From: Phoronis australis
Taxonomy: Eukaryota > Phoronida > Phoronidae
NCBI GenBank assembly: GCA_002633005.1
Contig: NMRA01000626.1
Span: forward strand, 95,358 to 159,357
Reading direction: 5' to 3'
Length of the DNA stretch: 64,000 nucleotides
This document shows positions 47,348-59,430 of the stretch, piece by piece. Under the pieces are notes generated by a model. That model saw nothing but the letters and a program-made list of their open reading frames with translations. It had not been told where the DNA came from and searched no databases. The first letter of the stretch is position 1. Each line of letters begins with the position of its first letter. The position numbers and the translations under genes are program-made.

Positions 47348-50300
47348 GCTAGCACGTGACATCAAATTTCACAATGATGTCATACTAAGCAAACACAAGA
47401 CGTAGTCACTGAGTGCAACGTAATTTGCAAACCACAAATTTGAACTTCTCTTCACATGAAATTAACTTATTTTTGGGCAATTCCATTTTTGATGGACGTA
47501 CAATCACAGGTCATTTTGATCAATTGATAAAAAAATGTTCATTCTAGGAAAATAATTAATACATCACTTCATAGGTCTCACTGAGAGCTTTTAAAGCATG
47601 TATCAACTTTCCCCCTATCTTTTAATCTGACTGAGAAAATTGACTTTAAAGGGGTTTGACGGACGTAGGCAGAGAATTTGAATTTTAAAAAAAATGTTTA
47701 ACGTTAATTTTCTGTGAGTTGCATTAAGTTACAATTTTTTGTTTTATATGATGATATAGTAGAATGTTTGCAAAGTACAACACATTTATTTTTTTGATAA
47801 TATCTGTCAAGCAATTTTTGTCAGACAGCTCGATAGAAGTTCAGTTAGTGTGACGGACGTACGTGATGTACGTAAGGTCTGAATTTCTAGCATTAAATTG
47901 TTTGTTGTGACTAAGATATCAACACAAAATGATTCAAGCTTTTGCAGTACTTAAGTTATATCGGTCTTTTGGTACTAATTCAATGTTTTTTAATTAAAAT
48001 GTACCGATTGACCTTTCACACGAAATCATAGGTAGGCCTATGCTAGGAATATACTCCAGGATTTTAACTTTTCAACATATTTACTTAAAGATATAAAACA
48101 ACCACCTAAAATCTTCATTTCCCTTTGAAGATGGTAAGACATATAGGTGGAAATGAAAGTGATAATCATTTTGTATTTGATAGCTACTAGTTATCAGGAA
48201 AACCTGTTTTTATGCGTTAAATAAAATGCTAATTCAAAACCAATAAGTAAATGTGACTGTCAAAATATAAAATCTGAAGTAAAATTTTAAAACATTACGA
48301 ACCACTGTCACAAAAACACATTTTATTTAATTGTTTTTAAATTAGAACTCGCCCTAAGCTTGCATAAAATTATTCTCTGGACCACTCCATGCCGTTGATG
48401 GTTCTGATGCATGCCATTTAAGTAATGTGGGTTTTTTAAAAAGTATTAGTAACATGAAACAAAGTGTGAAGAATGGTTTAGTAGACAACATCAACTTTTG
48501 GCAAACATATTTTGATAAAGATCACCTGTGCTGTCTGTGAAAACAAGACATTTTTTAATTAATTGCATTTAGGATTATGATTTAAGAATATGTAGAACTA
48601 ACTTATCAGATGTTGGTTTCTATTTAGTGATTAGCATGATTAGGTTTTAATCCAGCTCTTTAACTCATGCCTTCTTTTTAAATTTAAGGAGAGGCTGCTT
48701 TAAATAATGTCACATCACAGTACGCACAAGTACAATTATGAATTTCTTGATCCACGATGGTATTTTTTTGAGTTTCAAAGAACATTTGGTCAGGTATTTA
48801 TTCTTCTCCCAGTTGCATCTGTTCTTTTGGTGGTTTCCAACAATTTCCTCTATCGTTTCTAATCGCCGATTTAATATCCTGGAAGCTCAGCAGAAAAAAT
48901 TAGTCTAATTTTTAAAAAGATTGAAGGATCAAAAATACTTAAGATGAGACAATGTAACCATTTGGTTTGAATTATTTCATATAAGTCACTCAATGACCCA
49001 ATACACTGAAAAACACAAAAGGTATGAATGCAATCAGTTAGGCTGTGACCAATAAAGTAGGTGAAAGGTTCCTACCGCTTAAAAATGCCCAGTATCAGCT
49101 TTTTCAACGCCCAACACAGCATAGCAGGTAGAGCAGAAATAACATGTGGATTCCAGCACAATAGCAACTTGACATGTATTCCTTTAGGTCTCTTGTTATT
49201 TATACTCTAGAGCACCTTAGGAATTCTTTTGTATGAAGATTTTGCATCTTGAATTTCCCAAAAGCTAAGCATTTCTTTACAAACACAGGGTAAGAACAAT
49301 AAGTTCATTAAATTAGCATTTTGTTTTATTTACATTTTATAATGTGGACCAACTGTCTGATTTTAATAAGTTGAATTCTACTAAGATTAACTAGATGACA
49401 TTGTAAACTATAACTTTTCTGCAAATACGTTTGAAATTGAAAAAATACAATGCATTTAGTTTAAATCTGTAGCAACTTATTCACGTAATTTTAAAGCTGC
49501 CTTTGTAATATTTATTGTTTTAAATTTCTTAGATGTGTGATACATTTTATCTTCTGCAAGTTTAGAATGAAAATATATGACCTGAGGTTACTTTTATTTG
49601 CTGAAAAATTGTTATTTCATGGGTGTGACGGACGTACATGACGGAGGTGCAAATTTGCTGTATGTCTGTCACACAATTTCTGACTTAACGAATTATCCCT
49701 GGGTTCTAAAATTTTGGTCAATAGTATTTAGTAACAAGCTAAAAGAGAATCTGAAATTATTTTAATTTTGATTGAAAACTTTAAACGTAACTAAACATTT
49801 TAACACTTTTTTGTGATTGGCGTACGGCACCATGGTATCCAGGAGTTGACCTCTGACCCCAAGAGGTCGATGATGTGCCAAAGTTGAAATGCTATTTTTT
49901 ATAAAGTTTGGGGTTCATGTGATTGCACAAATTTGATAGTATAGTGAAATATTCATAATTAGCTTTTTTATGACAATAATTAGCAACACACATGAAAATC
50001 AGCTAATTTTTTAGGTTCAAGTGACCCCAAAAATGGGTCCATTTAGGCCAAAAATTGAAAGTTCTAGGACAGTCAAATATGGGTCCTAAAACTAGAGAGA
50101 ATGGGCTTTCAGGTGAGACCAGAAATGTTAGTGTAGCCACAATTTTAATAATTTTTTTTCTTGAGGTTGACCTTTTCACGGAATTGCCTTTTTAGTTCAC
50201 AATTCCAACAGTATTATAACATAATAGCCATCTAGTGAAGTGCAACTGGGCTATTATGAGCTTGAAATTGCTGTGTGTGTTTTGGGTAAGTTGAAATTTG

Positions 50301-50842
50301 TACATTCCTGTGATGTTTTTTGGGCTAAAATAACTCAAAAAGTAAGCTGTTAACCCTTAGTTTTTGTTTCATTTCAAAGATAACACGGATAACATCAAAA
50401 TGACGTTTTAACATAATGATGAAGAAAAGTTTTAATGGACTGGTGTAACTTTTAAAATGGAACTTGTAGGCCAATTCTTTATATCTATGAATTTGCTTGG
50501 CCAAATTATTTAGAAACACAAATTGTAGTGGTGATGTGAATGTGGATTAGATTGAAAAGTATGTTTTTAAGAATAAGTTTTTGGCGAAACAAATCACTGA
50601 AGCGTGTCTAGTAAGTATCATGATGTGGTGCTGGGGAATAACACTGCATGAAGCGGGCGAGGTATGTCATTAGTACAAAGATCACTCATTTGCGCAGTTT
50701 TTGGTTAATGTTCTTGTCACATTTACTGCACTTGTTAAAGCAGCATTGTCATTTAGTTCCTGCTATACATGAACATAGTTAAGAGCATGCAAATATGGTA
50801 GGTCTTTTTAAGTACTAGATGCCAGAACATTAAAATTTGAAG
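47348..50842. other. Intergenic, AT-rich, with recurring GACGGACGTA phrases
   Basis: TGACGGACGTA occurs near 47657, 47851 and 49624, with a looser GATGGACGTA at 47491. At 49620 it is followed by an inverted partner (GTATGTCTGTCAC). No gene recognised. Confidence 0.4.
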
Positions 50843-52255
50843 TACCGTATTTGTCCTAATTAGTGCCTAGGGCTCTTAGTAAAATTCGTTTCAAGAGGGG
50901 GGCGCTTATTATGTCTTATAACGGTTGAAACCCAGTCTCCGAAACGGGTAAAATCTTAAGCTTGAATTCATCAAATTTACGCATTGTGACATATCTGTAA
51001 CCTATGACAGACTTTCAACAAAATTATGTTGCATTGTTATCAAACTTCATCGTTAAATTACTATCATTTTTCAGAAAATTGTGCTGAAATCCTGGGGTGA
51101 AAACTCGCTGACTGATGCGTCACTACCTCGTGATCGTCAAAAGGGCAACTTGAATTCTTGAATAAAAATAGTTTCGACTCAACAAATTACCTAAAGTCCT
51201 CTTTAAGTTTTCCAAATAGCGTCCCTAAGATTTTTAAGTTCCTGTGAAGTCTGGATTAACTGTATAGAAGTCTAAATCTGCGCTAGATTGTTCCCCACAA
51301 CACAAGAAAATTTCTAGACGAACACACATGTTGTTGTCACGTGATATTTGTTTTGAAGTTTGTCTGTGTGTGTGTGAGTGAGCGAGGGCGTGCATGTCAT
51401 CAAAGTTCATTTGCTAGAGTAAAGACAATGTAACGATCAAGGTGGGCATTGTAACTAAACAAATTAACAAGCAGTAAAGCAGAACGTGTTTTATTCAGCA
51501 CTTGTTGATCTCGTCTGCAAAAAACGTTCGAAAATTGTCTCTGTGAGACGCCGGGTGACTGGATGCGTGACAGTCTTAACAGTTATTTCTCAGGAGATTC
51601 TTGGGGTGTAAGGGTGCTGACGTGCTGTCTATCAGTGGGTTACTTTGACTTTAAAAACACCAGTTATGATTAATTAAGTTATTCCTCTTGAAAATAACGC
51701 TAACGTTTTTACGATATTAGAAACTTTTGGAAATTAGTGCCAATATTTATTTCTTGCTGATGCTGTGCTACCCGTGTCATTAATGGATAGTTCCGGATGA
51801 CTAATGTCTTGGATGACAGGTATGTAGCACGCGCTTCCTTGCCACATGTTTTTAACATTGGTGAAGTTTTTATTAGACTTCGATTCACGGTTTTCACGTG
51901 TATAAAGTAATTTGGATTCCTGTTGAGAGAGAAGATACAATACAATTCCTTTAACAAGTACGCTGGATCTTATGCATTCTTTTTGAAGCGGGGCAGAAGT
52001 TTGAAGTGAAAATTCATGGCTAAATACGGATATAGTGGCGAGGCTCATGGGACACAAATTCCGCGCACAATGATTTTTTTCAGGACTGTCTAATCTTATT
52101 GATAACTTGAAGATGTTACTGCAGAATTTTAGAACTGTCGGTAAGGCATTTTTTGCATGTACACGTTCATGGGCTGGGTGCTTATTTTAGCGAAATCTGA
52201 AAACGCGTGGGGGCACTTATAGGGGCATGGGCGCTTATTAGGGGAAATACGGTAC
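50843..52255. mobile_element. TIR element with TACCGTATTT ends, 1.4 kb, non-coding
   Basis: Left end TACCGTATTTGTCCTAATTA; right end, on the other strand, TACCGTATTTCCCCTAATAA. Both continue into GGGGCGCTTATTA-type phrases. The terminal TA is probably the duplicated target. No transposase frame inside. Confidence 0.75.
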
Positions 52256-53398
52256 TATAAATATAACTTAAGGAAGCCAATGATAAACCCGGAAATGTGG
52301 TTCAAGCCCTTGAAACATAAAACTGACATGCAACAAGATTAATTTGTTTTCGAAAAGATTCCAATCATTAATTTCATTAATGGGGTGACATTTCAGTGAC
52401 CCATGTTAATTTTGCATTTTTTGCCTGAGAGGCCTCTGTTTAGGTGAACTGTAGGATGTAAGAGTTAGTAAGGTTGCTAAGCTATTGTGTTATTAGAATT
52501 TTGCTGCGCTAATGGCTATTACCAGTTATTTTTGCAGCTGAAAGAATAAGCCATCAGGACAGTTAAACTGTGTTTTGCCTGTCATTACTTTTGCCTCAAG
52601 TTGTATTGTGCATGCCGAGTGTGGTTTCAAACGATGACTAATTGTCAGTTGTTCCCAAGACTAGAAATCACGTCTCATCTGAGCAAGCAACAAGTTGAGA
52701 CTAGTTTCATAGTGGATTTATTTTTAGTGGACCGGCTGCCTATGACAGCTGTGAAGTGTATTGTAATGACTTTGGCCTACTGACGAATTAAAACGAGGTT
52801 AAGGGGACATTTTTTAATACTCCTGAAAGGTAAACTGCTGTTGAAACTGTGCTATGATGATCCTGGTTTACCGTAAACGTCCGGGTTAACGCCCATGCTC
52901 AGTTAACCGCCCTCCTCCTACTTAAGGTGGATTTTCGATTTAACCGCCCACTGCTCGGTTAAGCGCCCCCTGCGATTTTTTAAGATTTCCAATTAAGCGC
53001 CCACCTCTCGGTTAAGCGCCCATCCCCGTCTTTTAAAGAATGAAGATTTAGCGCCCAGTGCTAAGGAAACGCGTGATTCCCCGACTTTTAGAAAAATATC
53101 GATGATCACAATGAGCGCAACGACGCCGGGCCTCTGAGACGGTGGTTTAGCAATGTGAATTGCAATTATACAAGTAACGAGTTATTGTCTTGGGTCATGG
53201 ACTCACTTCAAAATATAATACTTGACCGTTTTTGTCACTTTATTTTCTTCCCATGTTTGCAAAGTTTAAGAGCGCCGCCGGCATCAAAACCTCCGCTTTC
53301 AGCGACTTTGTCTGCCGCGCTGAGTTTTCGTCTGCAGTGCACTTGATAAAACATATATTCGAAAAAATTGGGCCAGAGACAATGGTTAAAAGTATATA

Positions 53399-55587
53399 CA
53401 GGGCTCGACATAACGAGCTGCAGGTCGCATTTGCGACCTGAAATTTGGAAATGCGAGCTGAGATTTTTGTCAGCTCGTATAAAGTCGCAAAATGCGACCT
53501 GGAATTTCCAACGAATGCGAGCTGAGTTTTTACAATTCTCAACAGATACCTGGCAAATACAAAGCAGCTCTTGTTAATCCAACCGTTATTTGGTTGTTGC
53601 CAAATACAAGTTCAAAAGAACACTAACCGAGAACAGGCCTCCCGATGACTTGTAAGCAAGTCGCGTGAACATGGGATATGCAGAATCGATCTTTGACGCG
53701 TTTCATTGGCTAACACTTTCGGCCACTTTTGTAAATTCCCGGATTCGCCGAAGAAAGTTTCGGGCCAATGCTTACACGTGATAAAACTTCACAAAACAAC
53801 GGTGTTTCTATTAATTCTTAAGCGATCAACTTACCAAACTTTGTGGTGGACAAAAATGCTTATTTTTCACATAAGATGTCCTTATTACATGTACCAAATA
53901 TCCACGACAATATCCCTGATATCGCACTGCGGCACCATTAGCGCGCAAGCGGTCCCGGCAGACAATCGTGACTTAGACTGAGGTATGCTTCTCCTTTTAT
54001 CGTATTAAGACAGCCAAAGTGAAAATGACAACCTTGTTAATCGCCAAACGACGGTCACGTCTTTACTTTCAATTTTCCAAGAAATTCTCAAACCCTTTAC
54101 TTGTTTCTGGGGCTACGTGCGCGAAATATGATTTGTCTTTCACACGTTGTTGCCAACGTAAAGTGTAGGCCTACTCCAGCGATTCAAGTGCGTGAACTCA
54201 CGCGTGCGCACCACTTCAAAGAACAGCGACAGTCCTAAATGAAAGAGTATACCGGCTTGGCTCTGGTTTATTTGAAAATGAACTCAGATTCCCAGCGGTT
54301 ATAAAAGACCCGATGTCCCGGGACCGATATAACCCAGAACTAACGTTATTCTGTTCCGATGTTTCCCGAGGTCGATGTTCTGTAAACCATGTATTCTATG
54401 CCCGTAGCCAGTTATTGCAACTAAACTGGCACTAGATGCGAAATTGTGGTTCCAGTTAGCGAACTTTTCATTCTTCTCTTTATACGCCCCCCCCCCCGGC
54501 AACTTTTCGCTCCCCGAACCACCGTCGCCGTAAAATGTTCAGACTTCTATAGAAACAACCTTGTTCCGGCTGAAGCGGGCAGTTAAAAAATCATTCCGGG
54601 TGGCTAAAAAGGGTACAATGTAGGTGGTAACGATATCCAGAAAGTCACCCCTACCAGATGGAGTTTGCCTCGCAAAATCGTATTATTATAACGTTTCTTA
54701 CCATTGCAGCGTTTTAATATCTTATTACCGCAAACACTGAGGTTAACGACTATGCTCACGCACAAGCCTACTCCCTACCTTTAAAGTGTTTCATAATAAG
54801 CGCTCACTGATCTATTAAAAGTCCTCCCTTAAATTTTGAGAATTTCCAATTAAGCGCCCACAGTTCAAGCTAGCGCCCATCATTGCGCACTACAAACGAC
54901 CGCGTGTGGTTTAAAATTGACACGCAGTTTATATGGTGTGTGTCACTTTCATTTTACACAACTTCAGTTTTCTAAAACGTCTTTTCACAACATGTAAAAA
55001 CCAAATCCCGGCTTTGTTTTATACCTCGGAAAGAAAATTAACACTAGTGACATGCGTGTCGTTTTGCGACTGACCTATTTTTCCCGTACTTGGAAGGTAT
55101 TGAAGAGCAAACTCGCGATTATCCGAGTTAGTTTGAATCGTTAACGACTTTGATGACGGCCAGTGAGAAGACCAGATCTAACAAAATCCCGGATACTTTT
55201 TCAACGGGCATTTTCTCCCTTTTCACATCGCAAATTTAGCTACTCGAATGCACGAGTCAGTTAGAGAGCACTGATTCAACTTTCACGCCGGCAACTTGCC
55301 TTGCGCTCTAGAGACTTTCAATGGCGGTCGTGAAGAACAGTAAGGCCGTACCTGCATGAATGAAGTCAATTTTGAAATCCGAAATTTGTGAGTATTTAAC
55401 GCTGCAGGTAAGAGCATAATCTAAACATTTTCCCGATGATCTAAAAAATCTGTTTTGGCGCGTAAAAATGGCGGGAAAATTTTGCGACCTGGCATTTACG
55501 AATGCGAGCTGGATTTTGAAAATGCGACCTGGGATTTTGGCTAGGTCGCAAAATGCGACCTGGCGATTTTATTAGCGTCGAGCCCTG
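53399..55587. mobile_element. CAG-ended TIR element, 2.2 kb, 5-bp target duplication, nested
   Basis: Both ends read CAGGGCTCGAC inward, and ATATA flanks both sides. Just inside each end are palindromes of the form AGGTCGCA..TGCGACCT and GCGAGCTG phrases. The interior aligns in reverse with 5712-7150. No intact transposase. It is inserted in the 52869-57385 element. Confidence 0.85.
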
Positions 55588-55801
55588 ATATAGTCACGCC
55601 CGTTTCTGTTACTTAGAACTGTCGCTATTCTCTTTTGATGTGTGACTTTGTAGTGTTGCACGCGCGCAAGTTCCCACACTTTGGAGTGCATGTTACCTTG
55701 ACACCAACATGTGATTGACAGGTGACTCGCACCTAGGCCCTACGCGCGTGCTGAATCCCACCGCTATCTTTGGCCATAAAAAACGAGATGCATATTGAAA
55801 G

Positions 55802-56319
55802 CACAGGCGTCCTTAGCTTCTGATCGTCCCCAATACACTACATATAATACTACAAGGTATGACACTCACGACTAGAAATTCCACGGGTGCTTCACTTCAG
55901 CCGTCCATAGCAAACGGGAATTGCCGGTTTGTCACGTAAAGTCACGATGTCGATAACTACACGTACCCGCCAGTAGAAAAACTATTGAGTACTTCCGTAA
56001 CTCACCGGCAATTTCCGTACCGTCCTTGACCTCGACGGGCCCAGGGTGAAAGTGTGTGGGGGCTTTTTGTGAACATTTTTGTTCTTTGACTGCGAATTTC
56101 TTACGAAGTGGCCGTAACAGGACACCGTGAATGGTATTGGGAGAAAGAACAATTGTTCATGGTTTGTTGAACCCCTGTTTTGTGTAAATTTATTGAGTTT
56201 TATGTTTGCTATGGACGGCTGAAGTGAAGCACCCGTGGAATTTCTAGTCGGTAGTGTCATACCTTGTAGTATTATATATGTAGTGTATTGGGGACGATCA
56301 GAAGCTGAGGACGCCTGTG
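55802..56319. mobile_element. Foldback MITE with ~115-bp arms and a perfect 8-bp target duplication
   Basis: The left arm 55802-55917 and right arm 56205-56319 are long inverted repeats (CACAGGCGTCC at both ends; GTGCTTCACTTCAGCCGTCC inside). ATTGAAAG flanks it at 55794-55801 and 56320-56327. The few differences between the arms suggest a young insertion. An 8-bp duplication fits hAT or P mobilisation. Confidence 0.9.
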
Positions 56320-57385
56320 ATTGAAAGAGGCTGTTATATTACTTGACGGCATTTCCAAGTCATGATTGTCAACCGACTGAGTCATTGCGCACTAACAACG
56401 GGACCGAACAGTGCCGCAGTGCGATATTGCAAGTGATATAAATAGGATAATCTGGACATCTTGCATGAAAAATAAATGTTTTTCTACCACGAAGTTTGGT
56501 AAGGTGATCGTCTATGAATTGAAGCATCGCTGTTTTGTAGCGTTTTATCACATATTTATACCGTGGCTCGAAATTTTATTCTTGATTGACGAGTGGCTCA
56601 CGGCCGCTTAACCCCGATTCTTGTCTTGGGCCTACTTCTTTGCCGAGCATGTTTGGCACAACGGCAAGAGCAATGCCGGGCAGTCAAGATAAAACAACAA
56701 GCCACAGAACCATACGCTGAAAATGTCATTGAGTCACGGAGTATCGACTATAAACATCCCAAACACAAAAAACGTCTGAATTAAGGTTTTCAAACTTTTA
56801 TTACAACCAATTTTAAAACTGCTCTCTGACTATGAACTTGGCAGCTAGTACGAGACTGTAACCATAAATTTGATGTCTGCTGTGACCTCTGCAACACGTG
56901 AAGCTTGCACGCGTGCACTTTAGCAAGATGAAGTAGTTGCAATCCAAGTAGAGGCTGCGTGGTCACTGGACGTCTGCGCGCTACAGGACTAAATAACAAG
57001 ACCGCAGGACGGCATGGGGCTATTACTCAGCAATTCTGTAAATTTAATAGTGAATAACTAATCTGAGGGCATGATAACCTTTGTTAGGATCATCCGTTGT
57101 TATGACATTTTTCCCGTCATGTGGCGACGTGACGATAACGCTCTTTGAAAAGTGCTACGCGTTCTGAGTAGGCCTACGTGTGTGGTGTAGGACTTAGATC
57201 ACGAGGTAAGATTAACCGCCCAGGGCGCTTGCCTGTCGTAATAAGCGCCCATGTTCGGTTAACCGTCCACCCTGGATTTTTTGAAGTTTCACGTTTAAGC
57301 GCCCGTGTCTGGTTAACCGCCCACCCCCGATTTTTTGGGTTTTCCAATTTAACTGCCCAGGGCGTTAACCCGAACGTTTACGGTA

Positions 57386-58242
57386 TAATGTTTGCTCACA
57401 TAATGCATAGCATTCTATTCCACTAGTTAATGTTCTATTCCACTAGCCCCAAACCAACTTCACTTTTAGTACACACATATATGCTGTGGTTGTATTGTAC
57501 TTTGGTTATGATGAATGTTTTAGAAAAGTTTCCAGAGGGTTCGTTGTTACACGATTCAATGATACGAACCTAGCAATGATTCGAAGTTCGATTCAAAATA
57601 ATTTCCTTCCCCAAACTAGTTGTGTTTCAGTAGATTAGATTCTTGTGTTGTAAAAGACATCCTTTTCAAGCTTTGGCTGGTTCACATCGATTGCAGGCGA
57701 TATTTAAATTCCTTCCAGTTGCAGAAACCACTTTCAAGGAAAATGCTTTGACCAGTTTGGGCAGAATTGGAACATTTTGTTATTGATGTATTTATGTTTA
57801 GACCATCATGGCGTAAATTAGAGAGGATCTTACTGAATGTTATGCAGGACCTTATCGACTTGTTGGTTTATTTAATCAAATATCTACAAAATTGAAGTTT
57901 TTAATTCAATAAAAGTATGCTTTATTTCAAAGTAGAAAGCCTGTATTTTTTACTTTACACCAATCTGCTATGCATTAACTTACATGGCCATGTCTCTTAA
58001 TAAAAATTAGCTAAGGAAGAAAGGTACACCCATAACAAAACAATGGTATTGATAACATTCATGACCAAATTTCATTTGATATAAGTATTCAAGGTGAAAT
58101 CTCAAAAATGTTGTTACAGCTTTCTTAAGTTATCATTTCGTTTTTGTTTGATGCAAGTTTGAGTTTTTTCGTGAAAAATTTACGAGTACAAATTGCTTAA
58201 AGCATATTACAGGAAAGTTTTATATGAATCCGATAAGCCATT
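57386..58242. other. Intergenic, no recognised feature
   Basis: AT-rich; a block around 58000-58240 resembles 59590-59810 (CATGACCAAxTTTCAT, then AAGCCATTTxTGAGATATG). Those may be two parts of one old repeat from which the satellite arose. Confidence 0.4.
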
Positions 58243-58899
58243 TCTGAGATATGAGGTTTGATCCTGCAGTAATCATAAGAATAAGTGTGAGATATGAGGT
58301 TTGATCCTGCGTAACCATAAGAATAAGTGTGAGATATGAGGTTTGATCCTGCAGTAACCATAAGAATAAGTGTGAGATATGAGGTTTGATCCTGCGTAAC
58401 CATAAGAATAAGTGTGAGATATGAGGTTTGATCCTGCTTAACCATAAGAATAAGTGTGAGATATGAGGTTTGATCCTGCGTAACCATAAGAATAAGTGTG
58501 AGATATGAGGTTTGATCCTGCGTAACCATAAGAATAAGTGTGAGATATGAGGTTTGATCCTGCTTAACCATAAGAATAAGTGTGAGATATGAGGTTTGAT
58601 CCTGCGTAACCATAAGAATAAGTGTGAGATATGAGGTTTGATCCTGCGTAACCATAAGAATAAGTGTGAGATATGAGGTTTGATCCTGCTTAACCATAAG
58701 AATAAGTGTGAGATATGAGGTTTGATCCTGCGTAACCATAAGAATAAGTGTGAGATATGAGGTTTGATCCTGCGTAACCATAAGAATAAGTGTGAGATAT
58801 GAGGTTTGATCCTGCTTAACCATAAGAATAAGTGTGAGATATGAGGTTTGATCCTGCTTAACCATAAGAATAAGTGTGAGATATGAGGTTTGATCCTGC
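58243..58899 (-). repeat. 42-bp satellite, ~15 units, with three-unit higher-order periodicity
   Basis: The unit contains GAGATATGAGGTTTGATCC, TGC, a variable dinucleotide, then AACCATAAGAATAAGTGT. The variable positions (CGTAACC, CTTAACC, CAGTAACC) follow CTT-CGT-CGT three times in a row from about 58437, giving a 126-bp higher-order unit. Because 42 is a multiple of three, long open frames exist in two phases on the minus strand; they are a by-product of the repeat. An N at 58900 ends the block. Confidence 0.95.
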
Positions 58900-58900
58900 N

Positions 58901-59257
58901 CAAAATTTTAAAGTTAGAATGACAAAGTAGATTAGTCATTCAATTAAGCAAGCTAGGTGACTCCATGAAATGTTTGTTATTTAAAGTTTTTTTGCAGATT
59001 TTGTTAATTATAATTTAAACTTTTGTAGTGTCTTACGAAGTTATACATATAGTGTTGACTGCCTCTAAAGTTCTGTATTGGGCTTGATGTTGGTTAATCA
59101 GGCACTGCTTTAGGGTTGAGGGCTGAAATACCAAGCCAGGACAAAAGTTCAAACCTGACGCAGCACTTTCTAAACTCGACGCGCATTTTCCAAACTCGAC
59201 GCAGCAAAATCCAAACTCGTTACAGCGTCGAGTTAAAACAGGCCGTGGAGAACACTG
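58901..59257. mobile_element. Sequence interrupting the satellite, with one CAG-type transposon end
   Basis: The right end reads GGAGAACACTG, that is CAGTGTTCTCC inward. It is preceded by four ACTCGACGC-like repeats (59150-59235) that resemble the subterminal repeats of the CAG-ended family. The next bases (AAGTG) resume the satellite in phase. The left end is missing at the N. Confidence 0.45.
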
Positions 59258-59260
59258 AAG

Positions 59261-59430
59261 TGTGAGATATGAGGTTTGATCCTGCTTAACCATAAGAATA
59301 AGTGTGAGATATGAGGTTTGATCCTGCGTAACCATCAGAATAAGTGTGAGATATGAGGTTTGATCCTGCTTAACCATAAGAATAAGTGTGAGATATGAGG
59401 TTTGATCCTGCTTAACCATAAGAATAAGTG
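59261..59430 (-). repeat. 42-bp satellite, second block, 4 units
   Basis: Same unit as 58243-58899, with TGC followed by CTT, CGT or CTT type junctions and one ACCATCAGA variant. Confidence 0.95.

Larger units (their letters stand above)
52869..57385. mobile_element. TIR element with TACCGTAAACG ends, containing two nested insertions
   Basis: Left end TACCGTAAACGTCCGGGTTA and, on the other strand of the right end, TACCGTAAACGTTCGGGTTA match at 19 of 20 positions. Subterminal TTAAGCGCCCA / TTAACCGCCCA phrases fill both flanks (52890-53060 and 57215-57365). The terminal TA is probably the target. Removing the insertions at 53399-55587 and 55802-56319 with their target duplications leaves about 1.8 kb. 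A plus-strand frame (FKSAAGIKTSAFSDFVCRAE, from about 53265) is cut by the first insertion; its family is unknown. Confidence 0.75.

Noticed and set aside
53232-53398. Possible host exon (FKSAAGIKTSAFSDFV frame)
   Set aside because: It lies inside the TACCGTAAACG-ended element and is cut by another insertion; more likely transposon coding sequence, family unknown.
58197-58939. Long minus-strand frames of 222 and 239 codons with a 14-residue repeat
   Set aside because: They are a consequence of a 42-bp satellite without stops in two phases; no start context, splice signal or non-repetitive coding sequence.
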